DNA of 64,000 nt, taken from Phytophthora hibernalis (Eukaryota; Oomycota; Peronosporomycetes; Peronosporales; Peronosporaceae). The position numbers were made by a program, and so were the translations under genes. The notes below the pieces were generated by a model. It had not been told where the DNA came from, did not search any database, and worked only from the letters and a program-made list of their open reading frames with translations. Below are positions 30,705 through 42,900 of this stretch, one piece after another. The stretch is from NCBI GenBank assembly GCA_012656075.1, contig JAAKBF010000151.1, positions 558,001-622,000 on the forward strand. The letters are read 5' to 3'. Each line of letters opens with the position of its first letter. Position 1 is the first letter of the stretch.

Positions 30705-31655
30705 TGTCGTGTAGGAACACGCCAGAATTATGTCCTGCTAATTTTCCCGCCCACAACACAAACCTCGCCCGCAAAGACGAGGTGAATTTCGGGCGAAGTC
30801 TTGACCTGAAGGCCTTGATTCAGCCCTGGTCTGAACCTGCGTATTCTGACTTGTCGGTAGGACATTCAATCAACTCCACAGCGCTAGCCACGAGCACGGC
30901 TAGTCTGATACACGCGCACACACAAATAAACCTCGCTGGACCTCAGTAGGAAGGGTCCAGGACTTTTCAGCCGGTAAGCTAGGGTGCCGGGGCAAATATC
31001 CGGCAGATAAGTAGGATAGAGGCTTCGGTAGCACTCCATCTGTCGAACGAGCTCTCTCGTTTTCTGCACACGAAGCAAATCAATCACAAATCTAGCTTCT
31101 TGGACTTGCCGGGTGGATGAACGCGACAGAGTGACAGGGCACAAGAACGCGACAGTGTACGGCACCCCAAGTTCAGCGAGAAATCGCCACAAGAAAGATA
31201 TCCGGACCGTGGCGTTTGGCGAGGAGTCGCAGCCGGTGTCCCGGGAAAATCTCCGCGCAGTGCCCGTTGGTGAGCAGCCACAACCGGAAGATACGCCGGA
31301 TATGACGCTTGGAGCCCCGCCGAGCAGTCGTCGAGGACTCGGTGGTTTCACAACGGACGAGGTCACACTAGATATTTGTAAACGGCATAGGAAAGAATAG
31401 TTTAGAGATATGCGCTAGCAGAGCGCAACAAACAGGAGATTTTCTTCCCGATCGCAAGAGTCAAGTCCGGTTACGGTAAGTGTCCGGAGCGTCTGGTCTC
31501 GCTTGATCGCCAGGATTATGTCTGCCTGTGGACACGTGGGCTGAAGAGACCAGTGTCCTCGAGCAACCCTCGCCCCGTCGCACATTCTCTCAAACGGGAT
31601 TCAGCTTGTCAATCACGAAAGCAGCGGCGGCAACGGCGAGAGGAAATTCGTTACA
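30705..31655 (-). repeat. Candidate Gypsy-like 5' LTR (about 951 bp)
   Basis: On the coding strand it would begin TGTAACGAATTTCC and end CTACACGACA, giving TG...CA. The inner end is fixed by the primer site. The outer end is a guess because no second LTR is available for comparison. The 95-codon open frame at 31113-31400 inside it is probably fortuitous. Confidence 0.4.
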
Positions 31656-31685
31656 TCACAGTCAGCCAAAGGGTTAAATATTTTC

Positions 31686-32846
31686 TAACTTAATTTGCCA
31701 CTTTAGTGCGCGGTGCCAGTTGTTTACACGGTGTGGACTTTAAACCAATCGTCTCTCTCAAATTATATTTTCAGCATTCTGATTGGATGTGCTCTTCAGC
31801 ACCACTTTAGTGCTTACTTTTTTACATCAAAACCGATCTGATCATCCAGTATCGTTTTAGGGAGTTATTCTCTTTGTGAGCCAGCGAACAAAAGACCAAG
31901 GAGGAAGACGAAGAAGGCCGCGACGCCCCAGACATCCAGCTGCGACGTGGATGGACGTCAGCTTCGAGGACCTGTTGCCAACGCTAGAACGATACTGCAC
32001 TGGTGAGACCTGTGTGCTCATGTGGGGATTGAAAGCGTCCCCATGCGAACGAGACTGGCACCCATGACAAGCTCTCTCGTATGAAATTGTGTGTCTATCT
32101 ATTTTGACGGTTTTTTTTTGAGATGGAATATTGGCATGCTTGGAACGGGGCGGTGTACTGGTAGGATTCCCGCCAAATGCAACTCATCTATACGTTTTGT
32201 GGGTGTTGCAGGTTCCAAGACGTTCAGGGCGAATGGTGAGGGTGACGTTGTATGCCCAACTCGTGTCGGTTCGAGTTGTAGTTAAAAGCAATGCTATCGG
32301 TATGGCTGGCTAAATCCTATTGTGCTGCGCATATAGGACGACCCGTCGATGTGGTGAACGTCTGACGCATCAGGTGGTTTTGCCTACTATCACATGCAGT
32401 CGTTCAAGCCTGACACCGCTCTTTTAAAAGTCGTGAAGCCTGCAGGAACACATGTAAGGCGGTACGTAGCGAGTGAAAGCGATAAATCCAAACTGCGGTC
32501 AACAGCAACATTTTTAGCCGCCTCTACTGCCGTGAGAAGAGCAAAGGGCTCTGCGTTAACGCTCATGTCGAATGCCTCCTTAGTACAATGAAATGCGACA
32601 ACAAGGTATGATTCAGAAAGGAAGTCAAACCGTGCACGAAACTGGTCACCCTAATTTTAGCTCTCAATTTTATATGTCCGTAGCATTACACCCAATTCTC
32701 ATTTTTTATCAAAATATGCGTTTGAAAGGGCGGCGCCGGCGCTTTACAAACAACGTCTCAAATTAACAATCTGAGCAAAATAAAATCTGCGGTGTCCATT
32801 TTACGAACAGACCCAAAACCGCGCACTAAAGTGGCAAGTTACGTTA
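31686..32846. mobile_element. Element Y: non-autonomous DNA element with 29-bp inverted ends
   Basis: Seen: 31686-31714 (TAACTTAATTTGCCACTTTA...) and 32818-32846 are inverted copies with two mismatches. The GCCACTTTAGTGCGCGG core is itself partly palindromic (CACTTTAGTG) and recurs as ACCACTTTAGTGCT near 31800. The 1.16-kb interior has only short frames without known motifs. No target duplication is obvious. The superfamily is unassigned. Confidence 0.6.
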
Positions 32847-32877
32847 TTTGAATATAAGCATACTTTAATCAAGATAA

Positions 32878-33110
32878 AATTGTAAAACGATGCATAATGC
32901 CTCGTTTTAGTTTAACTTTCCGGTAAGTATATTCTACGTTTTCAGAAATGGCCAGAAAATGTTTTAGGCGACATTTGTAAAACGTGACATAATGCATCGT
33001 TTTTGTCATTTTTCCGGTAGACATATTATTGTTCAAAATTAAAATCATTATATTTGATTGGACTATTTTAGTAAAAAGATGCATTATGCCACGTTTTGGT
33101 CAAATCGGCA
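32878..33110. repeat. About 95-bp tandem repeat, 2.5 copies
   Basis: TGTAAAACGATGCATAATGC (32879), TGTAAAACGTGACATAATGC (about 32974) and TAGTAAAAAGATGCATTATG (about 33069) start successive units, each followed by a CGTTTT..TTTCCGGTA-like stretch in the first two. AT-rich, non-coding. Confidence 0.6.
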
Positions 33111-35207
33111 ACAAAAGGGTTAAAAGGTAGCTGTTAAACGCGACTAAATTTTGAATCAGTTACTTTTGCATTAGGATCAGACACTTAGATAAAAACTGAT
33201 TTGATCGGATATTTGTGCAGGTTTGGAGGCTAAATAGGTAGTACACACATCTAAATGGAGCTAGTACTGCAATTTTATCACTTTTACTAGGGGTAGGCGA
33301 GGGCGATGATTACCCATTCAACGCGTCCAAAGGGGCCTCAGAGAGATTGTTTGTAACCGAAGTGATGCGGAAGAGCCCCCTCCCAGCCCACCGCAGTGTC
33401 GTCGCTAAGTTTGCAGGCGAGTGTTAGCGAGCGAGTGTCTTACTCGACTTCAACGACCATCACTCCTGAAAAGTAACCAACTGAAGCTCAAAATGAAAAT
33501 AATGCTGTGTTTCACACGGGGCAGCTCTGGATTTTGATTGAATGCACTCGCGGTGTATAAGATATTTAAAGTCATCCATTTTTGATATTAAAAATGTTCT
33601 GAAAATACGATACGATCAAAAATGTATAATATAAAATGAAAGTTGACAAATGCCACTATTTTGGGTACAATTACTGAACATGATCTTATTTAGCAGGAAT
33701 ATCCAGTTTTAAAGTCCTTTTATGGTAGCTTGGGTTGCAACGTAAAAGAAGTTAGAGTAGTTTTGGGTTAGAATAACTCCCTCTATCTAAAATCCAGAGA
33801 TTATTCATTGTTGTGCTGGTATCTACTGCAGTAACCTGGGTAGCATGCATATGTGTCCGATTGAGCGTGTATTTTATTAAGTGTACCTTCCAAAAGGCAA
33901 AAATAACCTGTTCAAAATTTCCACCCTGCTCAACCCCAAAACCTGATTTGAAGCATAACCGTCTTGTTTCGAGCCGGGTAACGCAGAAATGCAGCTCTGG
34001 GAGTGTGCAAAAGCGAGGTCATAGGGTGCATATCAGACATATGCGCAGTGGCACAAATCGAAAATGATTTGCACAAAATCTATTTTAGAGGTCTAAAATA
34101 AAGGGCAAAAATCAATGCACTATACCGCTTTTTGGGCAAATTTGACAATTTGGTTTGATTCAATATTTCTCTGCTCCGGAAAAGAATTAACCGTTCAAAT
34201 TTTATCCCATTATTTTTTTCGAAAACGAATTTGCATCTTGTACAAACGTCATCGTAAGCTCCGTCGTCTAAACGTTTTGCATGCCAGTTTACGTCAACGA
34301 CGACCTATTTTTAAGCTTTGTAGGTTTGCTTATATTTGATTGGATTTTGACGGTCAAATATTTCTTTTCGCAGCTCAATCAAAATTTGACAGATTTTAGT
34401 GCGACTTGTCATATAATAATAAGATTTGATCTGTGCTAGCTATTCGCGAAGCCTGTTTTCAGCTGCTGAAACGCTGTTTCGAAAAAACGTTGAAATGAGC
34501 TTTTTACAGTTGCCCTACCCGTGGTCATTTTTGGCCAATCAATGTGCGCTATCGATTGGTGAAAAACAAAACAGTTAATTCATTTTCCAGACCAGAGAAG
34601 TGTAGTACAATAAATCATTTAGAAATGATTCCTAATAATATCATAAATAATATCACTGTATATAGACAGCACAGTCATTGATTGTATTGAGGATTAAGAA
34701 CTATTCTCCGCGTTAACCCAATTGCAACCAAAAATATACTATAAAATTATAAACCTAGTTTCCACAGTAAAATGTTAAAAACTTGGCTTTACAGTCCTCG
34801 ACACGAGGGTGTTTCTACTCCCTATATATGTTGATACGAATCGATTCGTATCGATCTCCCCATTAGGAGCATGGTACTCTCTGTGTTTGGCACTCTTAAG
34901 TTTTTGCTAAAACGAGCCAACAATTTACACTGCATTCCATTATGATTCCATAAATACCGTTGTTGAATGTAAAATCATATTTTACTTAGACAGGTTATCG
35001 GTTTGTTCAACTAATATGTGAATCTATGATTGGGTAAAACACAAATCAGGGTAGGTAACGAAATTGCCATGATTATTTCTCACCCTTGTTTCAACGTGTT
35101 GTTCGGCTGTTTTTCGCATAAACGGACGGCTTCCGTGAAAGTCTGGGCGAAACCGGAGTAAACACAACAAAATTATGGAGAAAAAGCTGTGGTAAAACAA
35201 TAAAAGC
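33111..35207. other. AT-rich region without genes
   Basis: About 2.1 kb with no coding pattern; the open frames are short and AT-driven. Around 34710-34790 there is sequence resembling 44610-44660 (TAAAATGTTAAA context), so parts are probably old transposon ends. Confidence 0.5.
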
Positions 35208-35779
35208 CTGTCAGTTTAATTCACTAATATTTGTAAAGCCAAGCATATATTAGGGTGTTAGGCATCAACCGCAATAGGGTCACTTTAGCAACCGTATAGG
35301 CATCCCAAATGCTGCGGTTGGTACGAAAAAGGAGAGCTACTTAAAGTTAGCAGAGAGAAGGGATCCGTATTGGGGGATCATGACGAACTAACACGTCGAA
35401 AACAACCGCTCCATCGTATTTAAAATTGGGGAGCCATCCTTACGAGAGGCATATACGTTGTCAAAGAGATTGCTTGTGGGTCCTTCTTTTTCCCCACTTC
35501 GTAGAAGCTGTGACGCAAAGTCTTCTTCTCACTCCTTGTGCATCTTCCCAGACGTCGTTACACACTCAAAGCGCTTTGGTTTGGCCTCCTCCACCATCGA
35601 TAGCACGCAACCCTGGAATCAAATGGACGATTCCGGATTCGAATGCTGGAGTGTGGACGATCTTCGTTGTTTTTCAAATGTTCTGCTATGACTGGATAAT
35701 CATTAACCCTATTGCGGTTGATGCCCCTAAAACCCTGGAATATCCTTGGTTTGAAAATATAAGCGAATCAAAATGACAG
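35208..35779. mobile_element. MITE-like element with about 70-bp inverted ends
   Basis: Seen: 35208-35280 and 35706-35779 are inverted copies sharing CTGTCA.TTT.ATTC, CCAAG.ATAT and GCATCAACCGCAATAGGG. The interior of about 430 bp has no transposase. A single end of the same family lies at 44785-44870. No target duplication identified. Confidence 0.6.
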
Positions 35780-36051
35780 ATTTTTGTTTTTGACCAATTG
35801 TACCATTCGCGTTAATCCAGGCAATATGCTTGGTTTTACAACAATACTTGCAATAAGCATTGTAAAACGTAAAATGATAATATAATGCTACAAAGCATTT
35901 ATGCATTTCACTATGGAAAAGAGGCATTCAAATGTCAAGTATTTGTTTTGGCTGCAATAGAGTTAATGAGAGTATCAAACATCACACGGGCATCTGTCAT
36001 GTCTGTATCATTGCGTTGTAGTTGTAATCGCTTGTAGTTACACTAAAAAAA

Positions 36052-36945
36052 TCAGATGCTCGAGCCGCGCTTACCACCAGTTAGAATCAGCTCCACCATT
36101 GTATCTACCTTCTTGATCTCGGAGCGAATACGTTGAAGACCATAAGGTGACGTTGCGCTTGAAAGAAAGGAGGTCTGTATGTTTCTTAAGCTCTCCACAA
36201 AAAAATCATTGACATCGTCCAATATGGCATCATGCGGCGCCAAGTACTTGTTTACGGCCAGGTTGAGACGGTGGCTAACAGACTCGACCAACGGAGTATC
36301 CATCTTGGTTGCGATCAACCAGTTCGTGCTGAAGTTATAGTCCACCAAAAATACCACCATGTCCTTGGCCTTGTTGTACACGTTGACAATGTTCACGAAC
36401 AGCTGCATCTGGGCATCTGCCGTCTGTGTGCCGTCGGTGGGGGGCAGTAGCGGCACGCGCAACATATCATCTGTCGCGTAAACAGCGTAAGAGCCGATGT
36501 GATGCACACCAGCATGTTCCCATCCGTCAAGCATGAGGCCAATGAGCATTACGAGTTCTTTCTCGAGCTTGAAGCCGACCTTGATTACAAATCCTTCCAT
36601 ACCTTTTACAGCCTTGACTGTCACCGACCGCAGTTTACTCATTGCTCGGGTGAACACATCTTCAACCTCGTGGATTGGCATGTTCTGCTCGATAATCCAC
36701 TGGATTCACTGGAAAGATGGTTTGCTTCCTCGCCCACGTATCCAAATGACGGCAGGGTGTGGCTGGTGTTGGCGAGGGATGTCGCGTGTGAGTCTTATAG
36801 CTTGATTGTTGGCATGCCGGATGCGTGACGAGGTTGGAGTTTCCAGAGCCTGATACTTGCTTGTGGTCGGAACCGCATAGGTTACAGCGATAAAGACCTT
36901 GTTCTAGCGAGGCGAAATAATGCGATGTTGTTCTTATTGGCGACC
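36052..36945 (-). pseudogene. hAT-1: hAT transposase fragment with BED-type finger
   Basis: Seen on the minus strand: near 36930-36840 a BED-like zinc finger (YRCNLCGSDHKQVSGSGNSNLVTH), then SLANTSHTLPSFGYVGEEAN with a frame change near 36690, and from 36681 a 209-codon frame (MPIHEVEDVFTRAMSKL; LMLDGWEHAGVHHIGSYAVYA; VVFLVDYNFSTNWLIATKM; VESVSHRLNLAVNKYL). The LMLDGW and SHRLNLAVN blocks match those of hAT-2 (LMLDGWSREGVQYIAVYVCY). The C-terminal dimerisation region is missing; the frame stops at 36052. Known: hAT transposases bind ends through BED fingers and use an RNase H-like fold. Truncated relic. Confidence 0.65.
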
Positions 36946-36949
36946 ATTG

Positions 36950-37870
36950 CAGTTCACGGAAGGTTGCGTTGCTATCTTTCCGAAAGGCTTGGAGCTTACA
37001 GAGGCGAATTTAGACGAGCCCCGACAATCAGCCGATTTGCTGAAACAAAAGTTGTGTAAAGTACCTCACTACTGATGTCATCAAAGCCAGCCTATGACAC
37101 CATTGTGTGGAGCTTTGTAGGGTATATTTTAGGAAACGTTTGCCGTATTTATTGGTAATATTGTGTCAATAAAATTTTGTATTGGAATATTTATTATTTC
37201 AATTGGAAAGTCCAATTAATTATTGTAGTGGTCCTTTTAATTCCGATCTTTGATGAATATGTCGATATCTTCTTTATTAATGGGGCGGTCCAAGGTATCA
37301 TGGAGTAAGTGTATTCAACTGGGCGTATCCTTTGTGACGGCTCGGGTCATTGTCACCAAAATTTCATCAGTCGCGAGGGGCGGCTTTTGAAACTGTCGAC
37401 GAATTGCTTACTTGAAGTGGAAGAGACATCCAACAATGGCGCTGTCCGGAAATTGGTCACTGATTGCGTTGATGGGCGTCTGCTCAAAGTCACAAGTAAT
37501 CGCACTGGGCGCCACGTTCATCCCAGTAGACACCGGGACACAGTGTAGTATGGGTCAGTAACCTCCCTCCCTCGGACTTGTTGGTGCTGAGTACTCACCT
37601 ATACGGAATATAAGTTCGCGAACCGCGGTCATACGCCATGATGATGACGCATTGGTAGAAAGAGGATGACACGCAGTTAGTCGTTCGGTCCACAAAAAGC
37701 AGAACATCATCGTACCTTAGTAGGCGAATCAGAGACGGGTGATCCAGTCTATCACACGCTCAGATCGATTGTCACGAAGTTACCATGGTAGTGCTTCCAC
37801 GCCTTGTTGCACAGATACAAGCTTTTATATATCGATTAGGCCTACGATCAATAACCACTTTCAAAGAGAA
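36950..37870. other. Spacer without recognised genes
   Basis: Only one open frame of note (37309-37548, plus, 79 codons). It shows no motif and no match elsewhere in the window. Some of this may be the 3' end of the piggyBac element. Confidence 0.35.
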
Positions 37871-37874
37871 AAAA

Positions 37875-40200
37875 CTACGTACCAAGATGTGTCTGCCTTG
37901 CTACAACCAGCTCAATAGTACTTTGTCGTGCGACGGTCGCTAATCTTGTGCTTGAGAATTGAGCAAACCTTGCACTGCCGTTGGCGACGCTTCCGGACGC
38001 CATCTTTGACGACCTGCTAGTCCGGGCTTTCAACCGGCTCGTGGTCCTTCGACAAATGCGCTAAACCGGCATCGGAATCTTCAACTGTTGCAGGCTACAA
38101 GTAAAACATTGGAAATTGTCAGTATGTTCGCTTCCACAACATGAGTTACCTACAGCATGTATCTGGACGCACAGCCCCGACAGGTTCAGACAACATGTAC
38201 CCCATACAACATGATACCATCCCGCTCAAACAGGTCTTCTTTCTTCAGCTGCAGTAGTTGGGAGTGTAGTTCCAACATGAATTCCGCATGTGGCACGGGC
38301 TTGACATCGATTCTTTTCTGCGCCTCTCGGAGCACAATCTATGTGTTCACAATAGCCACATTAACCAGCCCCATGAAGATTGTCTTGTAGTATTTCTTGC
38401 ACCATGTCTGAAGTTGCAGGGAATAGCGTTGAAGTCGAAGTCGGTCGTGAACATCTGACCCTCCCATCCAACGGTGGTAGTCACACACCATGGATGGGCA
38501 AGGGATTGCATGGCATCTTCATCCTGTGTCCCGCGTACGTCTCCTGGAGACAAATATGAAATTGATCAGACTAAGTAATAACATCACCCCTTCGAAATAT
38601 GACCTACGGTATGTCTCCATAGCTCGGCTCGCTCCAGTTGCCAAGAATGGCACAGGTTTTCGATCCCACCACACCATACCGGTCATCATGAGGCAGTTGC
38701 GTGCGACAATCATGCGTACTGACCCATGCGGTATGCTTTTAGGCCGATCGCGATTTTTCCACAATTTCCTGTGGAAACCCCACTTTGTCCCCCATTATCG
38801 TGCCAATGGAGTATACATTGCGGCGCAGCAAATGGAAAACCGAGCTGGCCTGACGTGTAGAACCTATCCGTAACCACTACATGGTAGATGCCCTGTTGGC
38901 GGTCAGGTAACACTGCTTCAAGATAGCGAATCACTGCGGACGGTTCGGTGGTTGGACCAGCAGAGCGTTGACTCTCCGTACGTTACCAAATTCCTCCGTA
39001 TTGCCGCAGTATACCTCAAGTCTACATGTTGTACGTACAGCATGTAACACCATGTCAACATGTTTAACTTAGCCAAAAAATATCGCAAGTCCAAATGAAC
39101 TCACTTCTGTACCTCATTCGTAGGCTGTATCGGCGCAACACGTCAAAAACAGTTTAGTGCCCCACTTGTGAGGCTTTGCCTTGAGATACTGTCGCGTGGG
39201 ATTGTTGCGGTTACGCGACGGGATGATGCCTTCATCGAACGAGAGAACCGGAGGGTTTTATAACCACGCGGAAACGTCGCCTGAAGAGTCGCGATGACCG
39301 AGCGGACTTTCCAGGCTCTATCGGAGGCAGCTCGAACAGCAGCATTATTCGTAAAGTGTAGGTTGGCCATGATGTGCTCGAAGCGATGACGAGGCATGAA
39401 GTCGTTGAATGTACCGCGGGGTACTGATCCAACTCTGTTATGTTGCGAATGATCTCGAAATCGACGGCGTTGGGGGTTCAGCATGCGTGCCATCAGCAAC
39501 CCAAGCACATGCAGGATCTCATGAGGCAATATGTCTGATTTCTTCGCCTCTCTGTTCATGTATTCTTCTCTCGTCTTCTTGCCGGGTGTCCTTTGATTCT
39601 CGTACATACGGTCCACACGTGATGTCAAGTTTGGCAAAACGTATCGGTTTGATTCGGAAACCACGGTCCTCCAAAACTGCTTCGGCATGAATAACAGGAA
39701 CAGCTTCAACGGCGAGTCTGCCATCTGCAAAATATCGTCTGTCGGTCCGTACTCCTCGCTGAATAAACCAGGGTATTTCTGTTGAGACGGAAATTGGTCG
39801 GGGTCTGCATGGGGTCATATACAACGTCACCGATTTAGTACATGTTGTATATGACAATGGTTGTTTCGATGCCGATTCAATGTACAACCGCTAGACTGCA
39901 TTTCATCCATGTTGCCTTCATCTAGCGCGAAGTCACCAATTTCTTCTCGCTCAATTCGTCCATGTTTCGATTAACTCGCTCTGCTGCGGTGGTATCTCCT
40001 GCAATAGTCGTGTCGCCATCGACGCCTGATAATTCTTGTACACTTTCATCTCCACTGTCACACTCGATCTCACTATCCTGATCATCGGCAGTTTTGCCGC
40101 CTTCATCAATATCACTTGCACGTCTGGCTGCGCGACTTGCTTCTTTAGCACGTTGCAATGATTTGCTAATACTGCTTGATCCATGAACCTCACTTGGGTA
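37875..40200 (-). pseudogene. piggyBac-type transposase gene, degraded
   Basis: Seen on the minus strand. An acidic N-terminus is around 40160-39920 (ASDIDEGGKTADDQDSEIE). The DDE_Tnp_1_7 core begins at 39700 (MPKQFWRTVVSESNRYVLP; EILHVLGLLMARML; GSVPRGTFNDFMPRHRFEHI). After a shift near 39240 come FDEGIIPSRNRNNPTRQYL (first Asp) and KPHKWGTKLFLTCC. HVVVTDRFYTS (second Asp) follows at about 38880, GMVWWDRKPVPFLATG near 38650, and YYKTIFMGLVNVAIVNTYIV near 38370. A cysteine-rich end (CKVCSILKHKISDRRTT) lies near 37960 behind a probable 60-bp intron. Known: piggyBac enzymes cut and paste at TTAA. I could not find the inverted ends. Several frame changes make it non-functional. Confidence 0.75.
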
Positions 40201-40205
40201 CAGAC

Positions 40206-41093
40206 TGGTGTCAGACGATAGTCCAGGTGTAGGAAGCTGGGCATGCTCTCATTTTCAAATGGGAAAGCAAGCCTTCTACACACTCAAACAGAAGTGAGAC
40301 ATGTTTGCATTAGTTCAACGAGTGGGGTCTACGCCGCCGCATGCCAACTCGGCTATCCCCGTCGCACCGTCGAAGACTGTCGAAGCAGCGCGACAGCACC
40401 GCCGTATCAAAGGTTCGGCGAAGACTTCCCATTATGTTCATCATGCGGGGCAAGCCTGGTGGAAAAATTGATTAGAACCAGCTCAAGATGTTCCTAAACG
40501 GCCATTTCTACATTGTTCAAAAGCAAGCCTGGATGGATCACCACGTATGCAATTTATACGCAACCGAAGTTCTCATGTACGAAATCGAGGCGCTCTCTGT
40601 CTTAGTTTTAGATAACTTTGATAGCCATGTTCGGTAGAAAACAGTGAGTGATAGTAGAAGAAACTTGTGCTGCCGTGTATCCATTGCACCCCAACAGCAC
40701 CTCGATTTGTCAACCGTTAGATGTGGTGGTGATGGGACCACTAAAAAATCGATGCGTGGCAACTGGCGCTGCTATGCTTTGAAAAGGGTGCCACGCGATT
40801 TTTAAAAATCTGCATGCTGTTGAAAAGGCCACTGAAAGTTGGGAAGACCTTGACCCAACAACGGTGGTGAAAAACTTTGAAAAAGCCATTCCCCGCTTTC
40901 CTACCGTCATGATTTAGTCAGAATTAACGCAATAAGCATTTGCCTTTTTTATTACTCAGTTTTCTCATGTGATAATTGACTTTAATAGTAGCCAATCCTA
41001 AAATGCATCGTGTCTGACGTCGTATTTTTCAGTCGCTCACGTTATGTTCACTTTACTACCAGTATTAACACCTGTCAAAGGCGTCGTGTTTGT
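40206..41093 (+). mobile_element. pogo-2: internally deleted pogo-type element
   Basis: Seen: 40206 onward matches pogo-1 from about 10098 (CAGACGATAGTCC.GGTGTAG), including the transposase start (MGKQAFYTL-like, ATG at about 40258). It then jumps to IMRGKPGGKID, HFYIVQKQAWMD, SVLVLDNFDSHV and GDGTTKKSMR-type sequence to about 40915. The 3' non-coding end matches pogo-1 to about 41093, where only GTCGTGTTTGTA of the inverted end remains. The left inverted end is missing, and the copy abuts the piggyBac N-terminus. Two-thirds of the gene is deleted; inert. Confidence 0.75.
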
Positions 41094-41130
41094 ATTCCGA
41101 TAGAACATACAAAATATAAATCTTCTTTTA

Positions 41131-42900
41131 CAGAGGATCTCACCACGAGAGGGAACGGTACCTCTGATAGAGATTAACTAATTCCGCATCTAAATGTATC
41201 AATCGAAAAATTGGTCAAACCAATCGATGAGACTAGCAGACGCCACATGCATCACCAGACAGGATAAACCTGGTTGTCCAACAGATATACGGTAATGAGC
41301 CATGACTGCGTCAGCGGCAATGGGTGGTAGAAATAGTGAACTGTTGGCAGCTATTTACAGCCCTAATCGCTTCAAATTCAGCCCGAATCGATTAGATATA
41401 GAGAAAATCGTAGCATTTCCTCTTCAAACTTCGTCAGTGTGCTGAGTATATCTTAGGAGCATTGTGTGGGAATTTTTTTAAAAAGAAAAATTTCAGCTTC
41501 ATCAGCAGGCCACTTTAATAGAGGGAAATTGGACCAAATTCCCACACCTTACCTTTTAAGAATGACATTTGACATCCAACTTTCGGTATGAAAATGAACC
41601 AAGTTTGTGATTTAGAGGTGACTTTCGATTAGTAAAGTGGATTCGTAGCTGATTCAGCTTCGAATATGCCTAACAAACGAGCCGGCGAAGAAGAAGCGTA
41701 GCCTACTCCATTAAAGCAGAGATTGGTCGTGTTTTACAGGTTAAATATTCACACCAGGAACCATTTTTGGGCCATATCGACTGCTCATGCTGCAGGTAAC
41801 TGAAGGGCTCGAACGCATGCTTTCGTCCCATAATGTACTAACGTTAAATGGTGTCAAATGTGCATCACAAAACAAAGTCTGAGGTGCCGTATAATGTACC
41901 AGCTACCTAGGGGTGCGCGGGTAAGTTGCTGATGTTTCGTACGCACTAGATTTCATCGACGACCGAGGACCATTTGTATTTACTCCATCTTTAATAAGAG
42001 ATTTATTCACGCAGTCTTGGTGGATGTAAGCGCTGGCCAGGGAGGCGTACAGCTCCACCATGACGTATTATTATAATAGAAGTAGATACAAGACACAGTC
42101 TTGAGTGATAATCGAGAGTGATCGTGTTTATCAAGTGTTGTTGTGTACGAGGAAAGCCCCGTTGACCTAATGTGACTACAAGGTCCACCATTAAGGACGT
42201 GCACGAGGCATTCAGGGAAGTCCTCACGCTTCTCCGAGGAATTCTCCCTTAAGTAATCGTCATTTACAACCACCACTTATACCTTACACATGCGGCAGAC
42301 TTCGCGACTATGACCACAGTCAATGTCTCGTTTCTTTTAAGCGGGACAAGTAATATGTTGTAAGGTGCGGAAGCTACACGTCTTTTTTAATACATGTATC
42401 AATACTACATGTATTAAAAATACTACATGTATTAAATGTATTAAAAATACATGTATCAATACTACATGTATTAAAAATACTACAAGTGAGAACTGGAAGT
42501 CAATATTATTAATTTAAGTTAGCGGGTTTGTAAACAGTACTCTCCATCACCTTGACAGTGCAGTCGTGGGCTGATAGCTTAATTTCTACAGCATTGTACT
42601 GTATTCTGCACTCAGAACGACTCAATTTGGCAGCAGCCCTGAGTCGATATTAGCAAGAAACACTTCCAACTTAACATTTGCCCAAATTATTCCAGTACAA
42701 ATACCTTAGTTTTACTATGATTGAATAATTCCCTCACCTTACCTTTTTAAGAGCGCCTTTCATACCACGATTAGCTTAATAGTGGTAGAGTGAGGGATTT
42801 CCCTCTATTAAAGTGGCCTGTTCATCAGCGTAGTTGCCAATTATTTAAGCGCCTTCGACCAAGAAAATTAGCCTGTCACAACTCGTGGTGAGATCCTCTG
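41131..42900. mobile_element. Harbinger-like MITE (TTA target duplication), interrupted by a hAT MITE
   Basis: Seen: CAGAGGATCTCACCACGAG at 41131-41149 is perfectly inverted at 42882-42900. Both ends are flanked by TTA, the three-base duplication typical of PIF-Harbinger. Without the hAT MITE (41506-42820 plus one 8-bp duplicate) it would be about 450 bp. No coding capacity. Confidence 0.75.
41506..42820. mobile_element. hAT-type non-autonomous element, 1315 bp
   Basis: Seen: a perfect 24-bp terminal inverted repeat beginning CAGGCCACTTTAATAGAG, and a perfect 8-bp target duplication TTCATCAG at 41498-41505 and 42821-42828. CAG ends plus 8-bp duplication indicate hAT. The interior has no transposase and includes an AT-rich array of TACATGTATTAAAAATAC units at 42390-42485. 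Confidence 0.9.

Larger units (their letters stand above)
28830..31655 (-). mobile_element. Gypsy-like retrotransposon, 5' portion (LTR, primer site, gag-like relic)
   Basis: Seen: a primer site TGGTGCCACGACCCGGGA (minus strand, 30702-30685) is preceded, after a 2-nt gap, by a long candidate LTR (30705-31655). It is followed by about 1.8 kb of minus-strand coding-like sequence. The arrangement is that of a Gypsy-type 5' end. No protease, reverse transcriptase or second LTR is in the window; the element ends at the minisatellite near 28830. Superfamily is inferred from the primer site and layout, not from a polymerase. Confidence 0.5.

Noticed and set aside
31113..31400. 95-codon frame on the plus strand
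   Set aside because: It lies in the candidate Gypsy LTR, has no start context or motif, and overlaps a comparable frame on the other strand.
37309..37548. 79-codon plus-strand frame
   Set aside because: No motif, no relative in the window, and poor start context; left as spacer.
42390..42485. Short regular repeats that could suggest a CRISPR array
   Set aside because: Simple AT-rich TACATGTATTAAAAATAC units without unique spacers, in a eukaryotic context.
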